Counted from the stretch's first letter, positions 6,742 through 15,375 are shown. The stretch is 62,002 nt of DNA from an uncultured Eubacterium sp. (GCA_937900695.1 CALCFD010000022.1:1-62002), one strand, 5' to 3'. Notes: generated by a model not told the origin, from the sequence alone. Made by a program: numbers and translations.

Positions 6742-7575
6742 ATGAAAAGAAAATTTATAATACTATCGATGGTTGCAGTAGTGATATTTAGCAGTTTAAC
6801 TCCAATGACAACTTTTGCTCAAAATGAAAAAGTAGAGTATAAGATTAATTCGGTATCTGAATTAGAAAAAATAGTAGATAAAGAAAATGCTGATGGGGAA
6901 ATTTCTCAAAAAGAAGGAGAGGCGATTGTAGAAGAGACAGAGCCTATTATTTTAGAAAAATATATTTCTGATAAAATGGAGATAATGAAAGAAACATTAT
7001 CTCAAAAGGAATTTGTGTTAGATGATAATGAGAATAGTAAAGAATATAATGTGGAAACTCCAGATGGTGGAGAAATAACAGTTCTTCTTGAAGATAAAGC
7101 AGAAACAAGTTCATTATCTGAAATACCTAGAATGGTTCAAAAAGCAGCAGGGAATAAAACAGGATCAACTAATACTATGTTTAAGGCAGTAGGAGATTGA
7201 TATTTTACAGGACATTGTTATTATCAAAATGGATTCGTAGCAATTTGTTTAAAATTGAGAAACCATTATACAGTAACACCACAACAAACTTTAAAAGCAA
7301 GGTATACCGGAGTTGACACTTTGGCGGGTATTTCTTTATACTGTTCAAATAGTATTAATTCTACTGAGTGGACTTCAAAAACGGCTACTAAAGTTGGAAA
7401 ATATATTAATTGTAGAGTGGAAATAAAATCAGAAGTTGGTGCAGCTCCAAAAGGTACTCCATTCAAAACAAGTAAATATTATTATGTAAATAGTCGTGTA
7501 AAATTAATATCTAAAACTACTTCAGGCGGTAAGAAAGGAGTAAAAGTGCAACAAAGCTTGCAATGGACAAAGTAA
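6742..7575 (+). pseudogene. Secreted protein interrupted by an in-frame TGA
   Basis: A signal peptide (ending TFA, about residue 27) is followed by an acidic region. After 152 codons there is a TGA at 7198-7200. The same frame then stays open to 7575, with a Cys- and Tyr-containing segment (YFTGHCYYQNG) and a basic, Thr/Lys-rich end that looks like a small beta-rich domain. Restoring the TGA as TGG gives a 277-residue exported protein. I read this as one gene with a nonsense mutation, although read-through or two separate proteins cannot be excluded. The ATG at 6742 is 6 bp after AAAGGA; the upstream ATGs at 6718 and 6721 lack a site. I recognise no family. It sits under the triple-repeat promoter at 6606. 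Confidence 0.6.
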
Positions 7576-7578
7576 AAA

Positions 7579-7794
7579 ATGAGTATAAAATTTGAATTGA
7601 AGACATTAACTCTTTACATATATTCTAATAGTAACTGGGATGCTGTTATAAATATTCCCGTAGCAATTATATTTCTCTTCATAATATATATGTTATTTAA
7701 AGTGACTTGTTCATATATTAGGAAGCATAATCCATATCTTGTAAATAGACTTCAAGATTTAAAAAATAAAATACACAAAAGAAAGAATATATGA
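7579..7794 (+). CDS. Small membrane protein, unknown, copy A
   Basis: A 71-residue protein with a single helix (about residues 27-46) followed by VTCSYIRKHNPYLVNRLQ and a basic tail. The second half matches the 54-residue product at 7973: both contain Ile-Tyr-x-Leu, a Lys-x-Thr-Cys-x-Tyr-Ile stretch, a Pro-x-Leu, an Arg-Leu and a Lys-Asn-Lys-Ile. The two are therefore paralogues. It starts 3 bp after the preceding stop without a good ribosome binding site, so it may rely on coupling to the upstream gene, which the TGA there would weaken. No function can be assigned. Confidence 0.55.
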   Translation: MSIKFELKTLTLYIYSNSNWDAVINIPVAIIFLFIIYMLFKVTCSYIRKHNPYLVNRLQDLKNKIHKRKNI

Positions 7795-7813
7795 AGAGCG
7801 GGATATGTTTCAC

Positions 7814-7976
7814 ATGAAAGAAAAGAGAAATCGTTTTTATATTATTTGTGACATGCTTTATATTGGGATTATTAGAAAAATATATTTTGCATAATAAAAT
7901 ATTGGAAAACATAACATTTATAGGTATGTCAAAGATGTTTGTTATACTGCTAGTAAAACAAGGAGATAAGCAATGA
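7814..7976 (+). pseudogene. Small membrane peptide frame, probably frameshifted
   Basis: From 7818 to the TGA at 7974-7976 there is an open frame encoding a hydrophobic segment (IVFILFVTCFILGLLEKY, about residues 5-22) and a hydrophilic end. It overlaps the start of the next gene as ATGA, which is typical of translational coupling. It has no normal start in frame: the first is GTG at 7848, inside the helix. The ATG at 7814 enters this frame if one base is removed from the A-rich run at 7821-7830. I therefore read it as a small gene broken by a one-base shift, or one using an unusual start. Confidence 0.4.
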
Positions 7977-8137
7977 ATATAGAATTTTATCAGAATATTT
8001 CAGAGGCGATAATATTATTAATAATGATATATCTATTATATAAATTAACTTGTGCATATATTGGAGAATATCAGCCAAATCTTGCAAGTAGACTTAGAAA
8101 TATAAAAAATAAAATCTGTAAGAACCGAAATAAATAA
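7973..8137 (+). CDS. Small membrane protein, unknown, copy B
   Basis: A 54-residue protein with one membrane helix (about residues 11-27) and a basic amphipathic tail (ASRLRNIKNKICKNRNK). Its start overlaps the preceding frame as ATGA and has a good AAGGAG site. It is a clear paralogue of the protein at 7579. It is too short for the usual gene-length filters. Its position at the end of the 6742-8137 cluster, before a terminator, suggests that the cluster is one transcription unit. Confidence 0.6.
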   Translation: MNIEFYQNISEAIILLIMIYLLYKLTCAYIGEYQPNLASRLRNIKNKICKNRNK

Positions 8138-8147
8138 AGTAAGTAAG

Positions 8148-8191
8148 CTGTATCTAGGGGTTGAGGTTGTTCCCTCTGGTACAGTTTTTTT
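8148..8191 (+). terminator. Terminator of the secreted/small-membrane protein cluster
   Basis: CTGTA (8148-8152) and an inner AGGGG pair with CCCT and TACAG (8180-8184), followed by seven T. Confidence 0.7.
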
Positions 8192-8200
8192 ATTAAAATG

Positions 8201-8259
8201 TTAAATTTGTATTAAGAACTTAATTCTTATTTAACACTAAACTTAAAATGCTCTTAACA
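8201..8259 (+). promoter_or_regulatory. Candidate Pho box array before pstS
   Basis: TTAA-type hexamers recur at 8201 (TTAAAT), 8212 (TTAAGA), 8231 (TTAACA), 8243 (TTAAAA) and 8254 (TTAACA), mostly 11-12 bp apart. This matches the direct-repeat layout of PhoP/PhoB sites before pst genes. The exact promoter is unclear; a TTGACT lies at 8274-8279. No phoPR pair lies in the window. Confidence 0.45.
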
Positions 8260-8337
8260 ATAGCATAGTAAACTTGACTTGTAAGCGAAAGATGAATAAG
8301 AAAGTTTCTTGTATTAATGAAAGAGAGGAAAAGAAAA

Positions 8338-9219
8338 ATGAAGAAAAGAAAACTTTTAACATTAGGATTATGTGCAGTAATGGCTGTTACAACATTAGTT
8401 AGTTGCGGAGGTGGCGGAGATGATAAAAAAGCTGCTGAATTGCCAAGTGGAGATATTACAGTAGTATCAAGAGAAGATGGTTCAGGTACAAGAGGTGCTT
8501 TTACAGAACTAGTAGGGGTTGTTGATAAAGATGACAACGATATTACAGTAAAATCAGCAGAAATCACAAACAGCACATCAGTAATGATGCAGACAGTTGC
8601 AGGAAATGACAAGTCAATCGGATACGTTTCACTTGGATCACTTTCAGAAGATGTAAAAGCTATAAAGGTTGATGGAGTAGAACCTACAGTTGAAAACATC
8701 AAGAGTGGTGATTACAAAGTAGCAAGACCTTTTAATATTGTTACTAAAGAATCAGGAATCAGCAAGCTTGCAGAAGATTTCCAGAAATACATTTTAAGTG
8801 AAGAAGGTCAGAAGACAATTGAAGATGAAGGATACATTAGAGAAGATAAGGCAGAAGCTTACAAACCATCAGGACTAAAAGGTAAGATTACATTAGCAGG
8901 ATCAACATCTGTAGCACCTGTAATGGAAGTATTAGCTGAAAACTACAAGAAGTTAAACGATGGTGTTGAAATTGAAATTCAGCAGTCAGGTTCATCAGCA
9001 GGTATTGAAGCAGCTATCAAAGGAGTATGTGACATCGGAATGGCATCTCGTGAATTAAAAGACAGCGAAACTAAAGAAGGTCTAAAATCAACTAAGATTG
9101 CTTTAGATGGTATTGCAGTAATCGTAAATAACAACAATGGTATTGAAGATATTGCTACAGAAACAGTTCAGAAGATTTATACAGGCGAAATCAAAACTTG
9201 GGAAGATGTAGCTAAATAA
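8338..9219 (+). CDS. pstS: Phosphate-binding lipoprotein PstS
   Basis: This extracytoplasmic lipoprotein captures phosphate for the PstCAB transporter. It has a lipoprotein signal with lipobox LVSC (cysteine near residue 22). Two lobes both carry the PstS-type phosphate-contact patterns: SREDGSGTRGAF in the first and LAGSTSVAPVME with QQSGSSAG in the second. The ATG at 8338 follows GAGAGG by 9 bp; the ATG at 8317 lacks a site and would lengthen the signal peptide. At 293 residues it is a normal Firmicute PstS. It heads the pstSCAB-phoU operon behind a repeated TTAACA array. Confidence 0.94.
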   Translation: MKKRKLLTLGLCAVMAVTTLVSCGGGGDDKKAAELPSGDITVVSREDGSGTRGAFTELVGVVDKDDNDITVKSAEITNSTSVMMQTVAGNDKSIGYVSLGSLSEDVKAIKVDGVEPTVENIKSGDYKVARPFNIVTKESGISKLAEDFQKYILSEEGQKTIEDEGYIREDKAEAYKPSGLKGKITLAGSTSVAPVMEVLAENYKKLNDGVEIEIQQSGSSAGIEAAIKGVCDIGMASRELKDSETKEGLKSTKIALDGIAVIVNNNNGIEDIATETVQKIYTGEIKTWEDVAK

Positions 9220-9243
9220 GTGATAAAACAGAAGGTTAAAAGT

Positions 9244-10104
9244 ATGGAACAAGGTGTAAAGCAGTTTAGAGAGACATTGATGAAAATAGTTTTCCTAATC
9301 ACAGCTTGCGCTTCTATAGTATCGGTAATATTAATATGCGGGTTTCTCTTTGTAAATGGAGTACCCGCTATTAAAGAGATAGGACTTTCTAAGTTCTTAT
9401 TAGGAACAGAGTGGTTACCAATGCAAGAGATATTTGGTATCCTACCGATGATTATAGGAAGTATATTTGTGACAGCAGGAGCTATTATAATCGGTGTACC
9501 AATAGGAATTTTTAGTGCAGTTTATCTTGTAAGATTTTGTCCTGAAAAAGTTTACAAGGTAATAAAACCAGCTATTGATTTGATGGCAGGAATACCATCT
9601 ATTGTATATGGTTTCTTTGGTCTTGTAGTGATAGTACCAGCTATTCAAAATATATTTGGTGGTAGTGGTAAGGGTCTTTTGACTGCATCAATTTTGCTAG
9701 GAATAATGATCCTACCTACAATAATAGGAATCGTAGAATCTTCATTAAGGGCAGTTCCTGAAAGTTATTATGAGGGGGCATTAGCACTTGGTGCTACTAG
9801 AGAAAGAAGCGTATTTTCAGTAGTATTACCAGCAGCGAAGTCTGGAGTATTAGCTGGAGTAGCTTTAGGTATAGGACGTGCAATAGGAGAAACTATGGCA
9901 GTAGTAATGGTTGCAGGTAACCAGGCTGTTATACCTAACTCAATTCTTGCGGGCGTAAGAACTATGACAGCTAATATAGTTTTAGAAATGGGATATGCAG
10001 CAGATTTACATAAAGATGCCTTAATAGCAACAGCAGTTGTACTATTTGTATTCATCCTTTTGATAAACTTAAGCTTTTCAGCGATAAAAAGGAGGGATAG
10101 CTAA
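9244..10104 (+). CDS. pstC: Phosphate ABC transporter permease PstC
   Basis: One of two membrane subunits of the high-affinity phosphate importer. It has about six helices and the permease EAA-like loop (YYEGALALGATRERSVFSVVLPAA), followed by GIGRAIGETMAV, which is typical of PstC. The ATG at 9244 is 8 bp after GAAGG; the GTG at 9220 directly abuts the pstS stop and lacks a site. Its stop overlaps the pstA start by one base. Confidence 0.94.
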   Translation: MEQGVKQFRETLMKIVFLITACASIVSVILICGFLFVNGVPAIKEIGLSKFLLGTEWLPMQEIFGILPMIIGSIFVTAGAIIIGVPIGIFSAVYLVRFCPEKVYKVIKPAIDLMAGIPSIVYGFFGLVVIVPAIQNIFGGSGKGLLTASILLGIMILPTIIGIVESSLRAVPESYYEGALALGATRERSVFSVVLPAAKSGVLAGVALGIGRAIGETMAVVMVAGNQAVIPNSILAGVRTMTANIVLEMGYAADLHKDALIATAVVLFVFILLINLSFSAIKRRDS

Positions 10105-10931
10105 TGGAAAAACCAAAGAAGCATCCTATGTCCACATTTCTAAGTGTGTGCATGAAAGTATCAATAGCATTGACAGTGGGTATTTTAGTAATATTAATAG
10201 GATATATATTAATAAAGGGAATACCTCATATTAAACCAGAATTATTCGCTTGGGAGTTTACAACTTCAAATCAATCAATGATGCCTTCAATAATTAATAC
10301 AATAATTATGACTCTATTAACATTATTGATAGCAATTCCATTTGGTATAGGTGCAGCTATTTATTTAGTAGAATATGCTAAACAAAATAGCATAGCTGTA
10401 AAACTAATTAGAATTACAGCAGAAACATTATCAGGTATACCATCAATAGTATTTGGTCTATTTGGTTTCTTACTATTTGGTGTAGCACTTGGATGGGGCT
10501 ATAGCCTTATAGGTGGAGCTTTAACTTTAGCAATAATGGTACTACCAGTTATTATGAGAACTACAGAAGAAGCTTTATTAGGTGTACCAGCATCATATAG
10601 AGAAGCAAGTTTTGGTCTTGGAGCAGGCAAAATTAGAACTATATTTAATGTAGTTCTTCCATCAGCAATACCTGGTATATTAGCTGGAATAATTTTAAGT
10701 GTAGGAAGAATTGTTGGTGAAACTGCTGCACTTATATTTACAGCAGGAGCAGTTGCAAAAATACCTGATGGGCTATTTGCATCAACAAGAACACTTTCAG
10801 TACACATGTATGCATTGCTAAATGAAGGTTTACATATGGAAGCAGCTTATGCTACAGCAGTAGTGTTGTTAATAGTTGTAATCGGTATAAATTGTATAAG
10901 TAATATAGTTGCAAAAAAGCTTGCAAAATAA
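10104..10931 (+). CDS. pstA: Phosphate ABC transporter permease PstA
   Basis: The second membrane subunit of the phosphate importer, 275 residues. It shows the EAA-like loop (YREASFGLGAGKIRTIFNVVLP) and GRIVGETAAL, which parallels the PstC motif. The start overlaps the pstC stop as TAATG and has an AGGAGGG site. It is co-transcribed with pstC and pstB. Confidence 0.95.
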   Translation: MEKPKKHPMSTFLSVCMKVSIALTVGILVILIGYILIKGIPHIKPELFAWEFTTSNQSMMPSIINTIIMTLLTLLIAIPFGIGAAIYLVEYAKQNSIAVKLIRITAETLSGIPSIVFGLFGFLLFGVALGWGYSLIGGALTLAIMVLPVIMRTTEEALLGVPASYREASFGLGAGKIRTIFNVVLPSAIPGILAGIILSVGRIVGETAALIFTAGAVAKIPDGLFASTRTLSVHMYALLNEGLHMEAAYATAVVLLIVVIGINCISNIVAKKLAK

Positions 10932-10949
10932 ATTGAAGTGAGGAAATAA

Positions 10950-11702
10950 ATGAATAGTAAAATTTCGATAAAAAACATGGAGCTTTTTTATGGTGATTTT
11001 AAGGCGATAAAAGGTATTTCACTAGAGATTCCAGAAAATAAAATTACCGCTTTTATAGGACCATCTGGTTGTGGTAAATCTACTGTATTAAAAAGTTTAA
11101 ATAGAATGAATGATCTAGTAGAAAATTGCAAAATTACAGGAGATATTTTGCTTGATGGCAAAAATATTTACACTGAAATGGATCCAATTTTATTAAGAAA
11201 AAAAGTAGGAATGGTATTTCAAAAACCAAATCCATTTCCAATGAGTGTGTATGATAATATTGCTTTTGGTCCACGTACTCATGGTATTAAAAATAAGATG
11301 GAACTTGATGAAATTGTTGAAAAATCATTGAGAAGCGCAGCAATTTGGGATGAGCTAAAGGACAGACTTAAAAAGTCAGCACTTGGTTTATCAGGTGGTC
11401 AGCAGCAGAGACTTTGTATTGCAAGGGCACTTGCAGTAAATCCTGAAGTATTATTAATGGACGAACCAACTTCCGCTCTTGATCCAATTTCAACTAATAA
11501 AATAGAAGAACTTGCTACAGAACTTAAAAAGGATTATACCATTGTAATGGTAACTCATAATATGCAGCAGGCAGCACGTATTTCGGATAAAACAGCATTT
11601 TTCCTATTAGGTGATGTTGTAGAATACGCAGATACAGGTAAATTATTTGCTGAGCCTAAGGACAAGAGAACAGAAGATTATATTACAGGGAGGTTTGGTT
11701 GA
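10950..11702 (+). CDS. pstB: Phosphate ABC transporter ATP-binding protein PstB
   Basis: The cytosolic ATPase that powers phosphate import. Walker A is GPSGCGKST (residues 37-45), the Q-loop lies in MVFQKPNPFPMSVYDN, the signature is LSGGQQQR, and Walker B is LLMDEPTSALD, followed by the switch histidine in VTHNM. The KPNPFP sequence after the Q-loop is characteristic of PstB. At 250 residues it is the usual length. The phoU gene follows after a single base. Confidence 0.97.
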   Translation: MNSKISIKNMELFYGDFKAIKGISLEIPENKITAFIGPSGCGKSTVLKSLNRMNDLVENCKITGDILLDGKNIYTEMDPILLRKKVGMVFQKPNPFPMSVYDNIAFGPRTHGIKNKMELDEIVEKSLRSAAIWDELKDRLKKSALGLSGGQQQRLCIARALAVNPEVLLMDEPTSALDPISTNKIEELATELKKDYTIVMVTHNMQQAARISDKTAFFLLGDVVEYADTGKLFAEPKDKRTEDYITGRFG

Positions 11703-11703
11703 T

Positions 11704-12339
11704 ATGGTTCGTAAGACATTTGACAGAGAACTAGAATTATTAAATAGGAGCTTAATAGAAATGGGTAATCTTTGTGTAGATGGTATTGATTTAGCTCTTG
11801 ATGCTTTATTTAAAAAAGATGCTGTAGAAAGTATCAATGAGAAAGTTCATATTATTGAACGTGATACAGATCGTAAAGAAAGAGATATCGAAGATTTATG
11901 TATGAAGCTTATTTTAAGACAGCAGCCTGTTGCAAGAGATCTTAAAGTTATATCAGCAGCTCTAAGAATGGTATCTGATATGGAGCGCATAGGAGATCAG
12001 GTTGCTGATATTGCAGATATAGCAAAAAATATAGGTGATAAAACTCTTGGAGGAGAAACTCATATCAAGGATATGGCTATGGAAGCAAAAACTATGGTTA
12101 TAAATAGTGTTGAGTCATTTGTGAATAAAAACATTGAACTAGCAGATAATGTAATCGAAAGTGATGAAAAAGTTGATGTGTTATTTGTTCAGCTAAAGAG
12201 AGAGCTTTTAAAAATTATATACAAGGATATTTCATTAGGTCAAATAGCATTAGATGTGTTAATGGTTGCAAAGTACTTTGAAAGATTAGGTGATCATGCA
12301 GTAAATATAGCAGAATGTGTAAAATATGCTTATAAGTAA
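11704..12339 (+). CDS. phoU: Phosphate transport regulator PhoU
   Basis: PhoU links PstB activity to Pho signalling. The 211 residues form two similar three-helix repeats, with the metal-binding patterns DMERIGDQVADIA (first repeat) and YFERLGDHAVNIAE (second repeat). The ATG at 11704 follows GGGAGG by 9 bp and lies one base after the pstB stop; an upstream extension inside pstB is not supported. A terminator follows 33 bp later, so this is the last gene of the pst operon. Confidence 0.95.
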   Translation: MVRKTFDRELELLNRSLIEMGNLCVDGIDLALDALFKKDAVESINEKVHIIERDTDRKERDIEDLCMKLILRQQPVARDLKVISAALRMVSDMERIGDQVADIADIAKNIGDKTLGGETHIKDMAMEAKTMVINSVESFVNKNIELADNVIESDEKVDVLFVQLKRELLKIIYKDISLGQIALDVLMVAKYFERLGDHAVNIAECVKYAYK

Positions 12340-12372
12340 ATTTAACTTTTGTGAATTTTTGTGTAAATATAG

Positions 12373-12402
12373 ATCAGGGAAGATTTTCACCCTGATTTTT
12401 TA
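12373..12402 (+). terminator. Terminator of the pst operon
   Basis: ATCAGGG (12373-12379) pairs with CCCTGAT (12390-12396), followed by a T-run. Confidence 0.88.
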
Positions 12403-12440
12403 TTATGCTTAAAATATAAAAAGTAAAAGGAGAATTTTTT

Positions 12441-13559
12441 GTGGCAAAGAAGAAAAAGAAGAAAAGAAATCTTGATGTTGCTAGTCCATATAGAATTGAA
12501 TATTTACTCAATACAGAGCCACCAAAGATTTCTGTATTACCTACTGTAAAAGAAATTGATAGTACAACTTTGGAAAAACAAAGATGGCATAAAATTATGA
12601 GTGATGAAAATATTAAATACATTATATCAGGAGATATTATCCATGATAAAACTTGTAAAAAAGTAAAGGATTTTAATTTAAAGGATATAAAAACTTCTAA
12701 CGAGTATATAGATAATAAGAAAAAATGTCCACATTGTGAAATTATGTCCTGGATTCATATAGCAGATAGTAGAGGCGATGAAGAGGCATATATGAAGTTT
12801 TTTAGAAGGATTAATCTAAAGTTCAAACATTTTAAAAGGTTAATTGTAAATAAAAATATTAAAACTTATTTGTTTATGGATGTTTTAACCATAAAAATCA
12901 ATGATGATATTTGGAAAATTAAAGCTTGTGATGATAGCAAAAAAAGTGTGGACTTGATTAAAAATAATCATGTTATAGAAAATGGTATAAAGAAAATAAC
13001 AGATGTTTTTTCTGTTTATAAAAAGTCAATTAATAGTGTAAGTGCATTTAGATGTATAGAAAACTATAATTGTAATAAGATTACAATTAAGAAATTTGAT
13101 CTACTAGAAAAATTAGAGATTAAAAAAGATGATATAAAACTTTTTTTCAAAAAGATAATTTGCAGAATAAAACCTAGAAATATATATTTTGTAGATGGCG
13201 ACAATACGCCAGTAGAAAGATTACTTGGAATAGATCAACTAGGTAAATATGATGAAGTAAGAATTTTTTGTGCAAGAAATACAAGTTATTTTAAATTTAA
13301 AGAGCGAAGAGATGAACTGTGTGAGAGAACTAATTGCATAATCAAATTCATTCCTATAGAGCCAGGAAATAATGCAGTTGATTTTGCTATTGCATTAGAT
13401 GCATATAGACAGACTCTAAAAACTCAAAAGAGAGGGAAAATTTACTTAGTAAGTAAGGATAAACATTTTGATGTAATAAAGAAACAATTGAAGAAAATGA
13501 GAGAGAAAAAAATAGAAATAAGAAGAATAGAAAATATTAAGGGAACTTTGTATGTATGA
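12441..13559 (+). CDS. PIN-like (NYN/PIN7-type) nuclease with N-terminal Cys/His module
   Basis: The C-terminal third looks like a PIN-fold RNase: IYFVDGDNTP (D252 and D254), NNAVDFAIALDAYR (D314) and KIYLVSKDKHFD (D340, D344) give the spaced acidic residues of the active site. The N-terminal part has H68-x3-C72 and later CPHC (96-99), a possible zinc site. Between them is a basic, lysine-rich region of about 140 residues with no motif I know. The GTG at 12441 follows AAAGGAG by 9 bp. The next gene overlaps its end by 8 bases, which implies a functional pair. A WYL regulator follows 82 bp beyond that. The cellular role is unknown; a defence or RNA-processing role is inference. Confidence 0.65.
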   Translation: MAKKKKKKRNLDVASPYRIEYLLNTEPPKISVLPTVKEIDSTTLEKQRWHKIMSDENIKYIISGDIIHDKTCKKVKDFNLKDIKTSNEYIDNKKKCPHCEIMSWIHIADSRGDEEAYMKFFRRINLKFKHFKRLIVNKNIKTYLFMDVLTIKINDDIWKIKACDDSKKSVDLIKNNHVIENGIKKITDVFSVYKKSINSVSAFRCIENYNCNKITIKKFDLLEKLEIKKDDIKLFFKKIICRIKPRNIYFVDGDNTPVERLLGIDQLGKYDEVRIFCARNTSYFKFKERRDELCERTNCIIKFIPIEPGNNAVDFAIALDAYRQTLKTQKRGKIYLVSKDKHFDVIKKQLKKMREKKIEIRRIENIKGTLYV

Positions 13560-13851
13560 GATTAAAATTGGAGAAATAACTAATGAAGCTAAAAAAAATT
13601 GGCATAGTGCTTATAAAAATGACATCCAAATAATAGAGGATAAGATTTGTGAATATCAGTGCAATATGTCGACTTTGGAAATAGCCTCAAAATGTTTTCA
13701 CGATGAAATTCAGCTTGATTGGGGTAAATTTGCATGGAAAGGCAGAAAAACTGAAATAAAGGTTTTTTTTAAGATTACAGGGTATAACAAAAAAATCTTA
13801 GATAAAATAAAGCCTAGAAAAGAATACGGTATAGTATATATTGATGACTAA
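13552..13851 (+). CDS. Small protein of unknown function paired with the PIN-like gene
   Basis: A 99-residue soluble protein, not recognised. It is predicted to be mixed alpha/beta, with a tryptophan-rich centre (LDWGKFAWKGRK) and two cysteines in the first half. The ATG at 13552 is within the last codons of the nuclease gene, with AAGGGA about 8 bp upstream, so the two are translated together. It could be a partner or inhibitor of the nuclease; nothing in the sequence proves this. Confidence 0.6.
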   Translation: MYEIKIGEITNEAKKNWHSAYKNDIQIIEDKICEYQCNMSTLEIASKCFHDEIQLDWGKFAWKGRKTEIKVFFKITGYNKKILDKIKPRKEYGIVYIDD

Positions 13852-13933
13852 TAAAAAAATAATATATTTGCGCTATATACTTTAATAAGATAAAATATAT
13901 TTATTATTAAAAGTAGATGGCGGAGGTATTGTT

Positions 13934-14917
13934 ATGGCTAAAGCAAGTAAAAACAAGCTTAGAACTCTTTATATCATGAAAGAGCTTTATGAAAAAACTG
14001 ATATAGAACATAGAATGAGTACAAAGGAAATAATTGCTATGTTAAAAAGGTATGATCTAAGTGGTGATAGAAAAAGTATTTATGATGATATAGAGACATT
14101 AAGAGAATGGGGAGTTGATATACTTTATACTAAAGAAAAACCTGAAGGTTATTATATTATCGATAGAAGTTTTGAACTTCCAGAACTTAAACTTCTCGTA
14201 GATGCAGTACAGTCTTCAAAATTTATAACTCAAAAAAAATCTAGAGATCTCATTCGCAAAATTGAAAAACTTGCTAGCGAGCATGAAGCAAAACAGCTTC
14301 AACGTAACGTATATATAGCAAATAGAATTAAAACAGATAATGAAAGTATTTATTACAATGTAGATAAAATTCAAGAAGGAATTTTATCTAATTGTAAAAT
14401 TAAGTTTACATATTACCAATGGAATATTAAAAAACAGCTAGTTCCTAAAAGAAATGGAAATTCATACATTATAAGTCCATGGGCCCTTACTTGGGATGAT
14501 GAGAATTATTATTTAATTGGATTCGACAGTGATGCACAGATAGTTAAGCATTATAGAGTTGATAAGATGAGAGAAATTAGTATAGTTTCTGAAAGTCGTG
14601 AAGGTGAAGAAGAATTTGACAATTTCGATATTGCTAAGTTTGCTAAAAGCACTTTTGGCATGTATGGTGGTGCTCATGAAAAGGTAACGTTAGAGTGTGA
14701 AAATACTTTAATAGGAGCTATCATAGATAGATTTGGAAGCGATGCTATGATTCATAAACAAGGTGATAACCACTTCAGAGTGTGTCATGAGATTGCTGTT
14801 AGTGGGCAGTTCTTTGGTTGGATATTTGGACTTGGTTCTAAGGTTAAAATAGTAAGTCAAGAGGCTGTAGTTGAAGAATTTAAAAAATATATGGATGATA
14901 TTTTGAAACAGTATTGA
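13934..14917 (+). CDS. WYL-domain transcriptional regulator
   Basis: A 327-residue protein with an N-terminal winged helix-turn-helix (residues 8-75, with DRKSIYDDIETLREWG), a linker rich in basic residues and a WYL domain. The WYL pattern is visible in NGNSYIISPWALTWDDENYYLIGFD and in HYRVDKM. A C-terminal WCX-like extension follows (KVTLECENTLIGAIIDRFG). WYL regulators sense ligands such as nucleotides or nucleic acids and often neighbour defence genes. The ATG at 13934 follows GGAGG. Its nearest neighbours upstream are the PIN-like nuclease pair, in the same orientation. Confidence 0.9.
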   Translation: MAKASKNKLRTLYIMKELYEKTDIEHRMSTKEIIAMLKRYDLSGDRKSIYDDIETLREWGVDILYTKEKPEGYYIIDRSFELPELKLLVDAVQSSKFITQKKSRDLIRKIEKLASEHEAKQLQRNVYIANRIKTDNESIYYNVDKIQEGILSNCKIKFTYYQWNIKKQLVPKRNGNSYIISPWALTWDDENYYLIGFDSDAQIVKHYRVDKMREISIVSESREGEEEFDNFDIAKFAKSTFGMYGGAHEKVTLECENTLIGAIIDRFGSDAMIHKQGDNHFRVCHEIAVSGQFFGWIFGLGSKVKIVSQEAVVEEFKKYMDDILKQY

Positions 14918-15047
14918 TTAAAAAAATACACAGATTTATAGAGAAAAAGATATTATCATGTAAAAGTAATATTTAATATTGATATATAAGGGGGGTGTGA
15001 TATTATACAAATAAGCTTAAAGTATATACTATGAGGGAAGAGAAACA

Positions 15048-15347
15048 ATGATAAAAAGATACAATAAACTAGCTTTGATTTTTTCAATAATAGGCGCTAT
15101 AGTCCTTATAAGCTCAAGTATTTGTGGCGGTACGATGTTTGGATATGTTCATACAAACAATCCATTAGTATATAGAGTGCAGCATCTATATCCATTGATA
15201 TATTGTTTTGGTGCACTGGTAATATATTGCGCATGGAGAGCAAACAGTAAGAAGTATGCTGTAATAGGACTTCTAGAGATGCTATTTATACCATTAATAT
15301 TGGGATTAATTTTAAATGATGCAAATACTATGTGGTTAGAATTTTAA
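15048..15347 (+). CDS. Small integral membrane protein, unknown
   Basis: A 99-residue protein with about three membrane helices (residues 9-31, 47-63, 69-92) and a glycine-cysteine segment (SSSICGGTMFGYVH) after the first. It is not assigned to a family. A TATACT box at 15025-15030 and GGGAAGAG before the ATG support expression. A run of six G lies upstream at 14992-14997. It ends before a bidirectional terminator. Confidence 0.6.
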   Translation: MIKRYNKLALIFSIIGAIVLISSSICGGTMFGYVHTNNPLVYRVQHLYPLIYCFGALVIYCAWRANSKKYAVIGLLEMLFIPLILGLILNDANTMWLEF

Positions 15348-15375
15348 TAAGTAAAAATTAAATAAATTAAAAAAT

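Noticed and set aside
7198..7200. TGA as a selenocysteine codon in the secreted gene
   Set aside because: No hairpin of the bacterial SECIS type follows the codon, and the context does not resemble a known selenoprotein. A nonsense mutation is simpler.
8220..8702. 160-codon minus-strand frame over pstS
   Set aside because: It is the antisense shadow of pstS and starts inside the Pho-box region.
15031..15051. Six-codon leader peptide (MREEKQ) overlapping the gene at 15048
   Set aside because: It starts at the first transcribed base and has no room for a ribosome site; probably chance.
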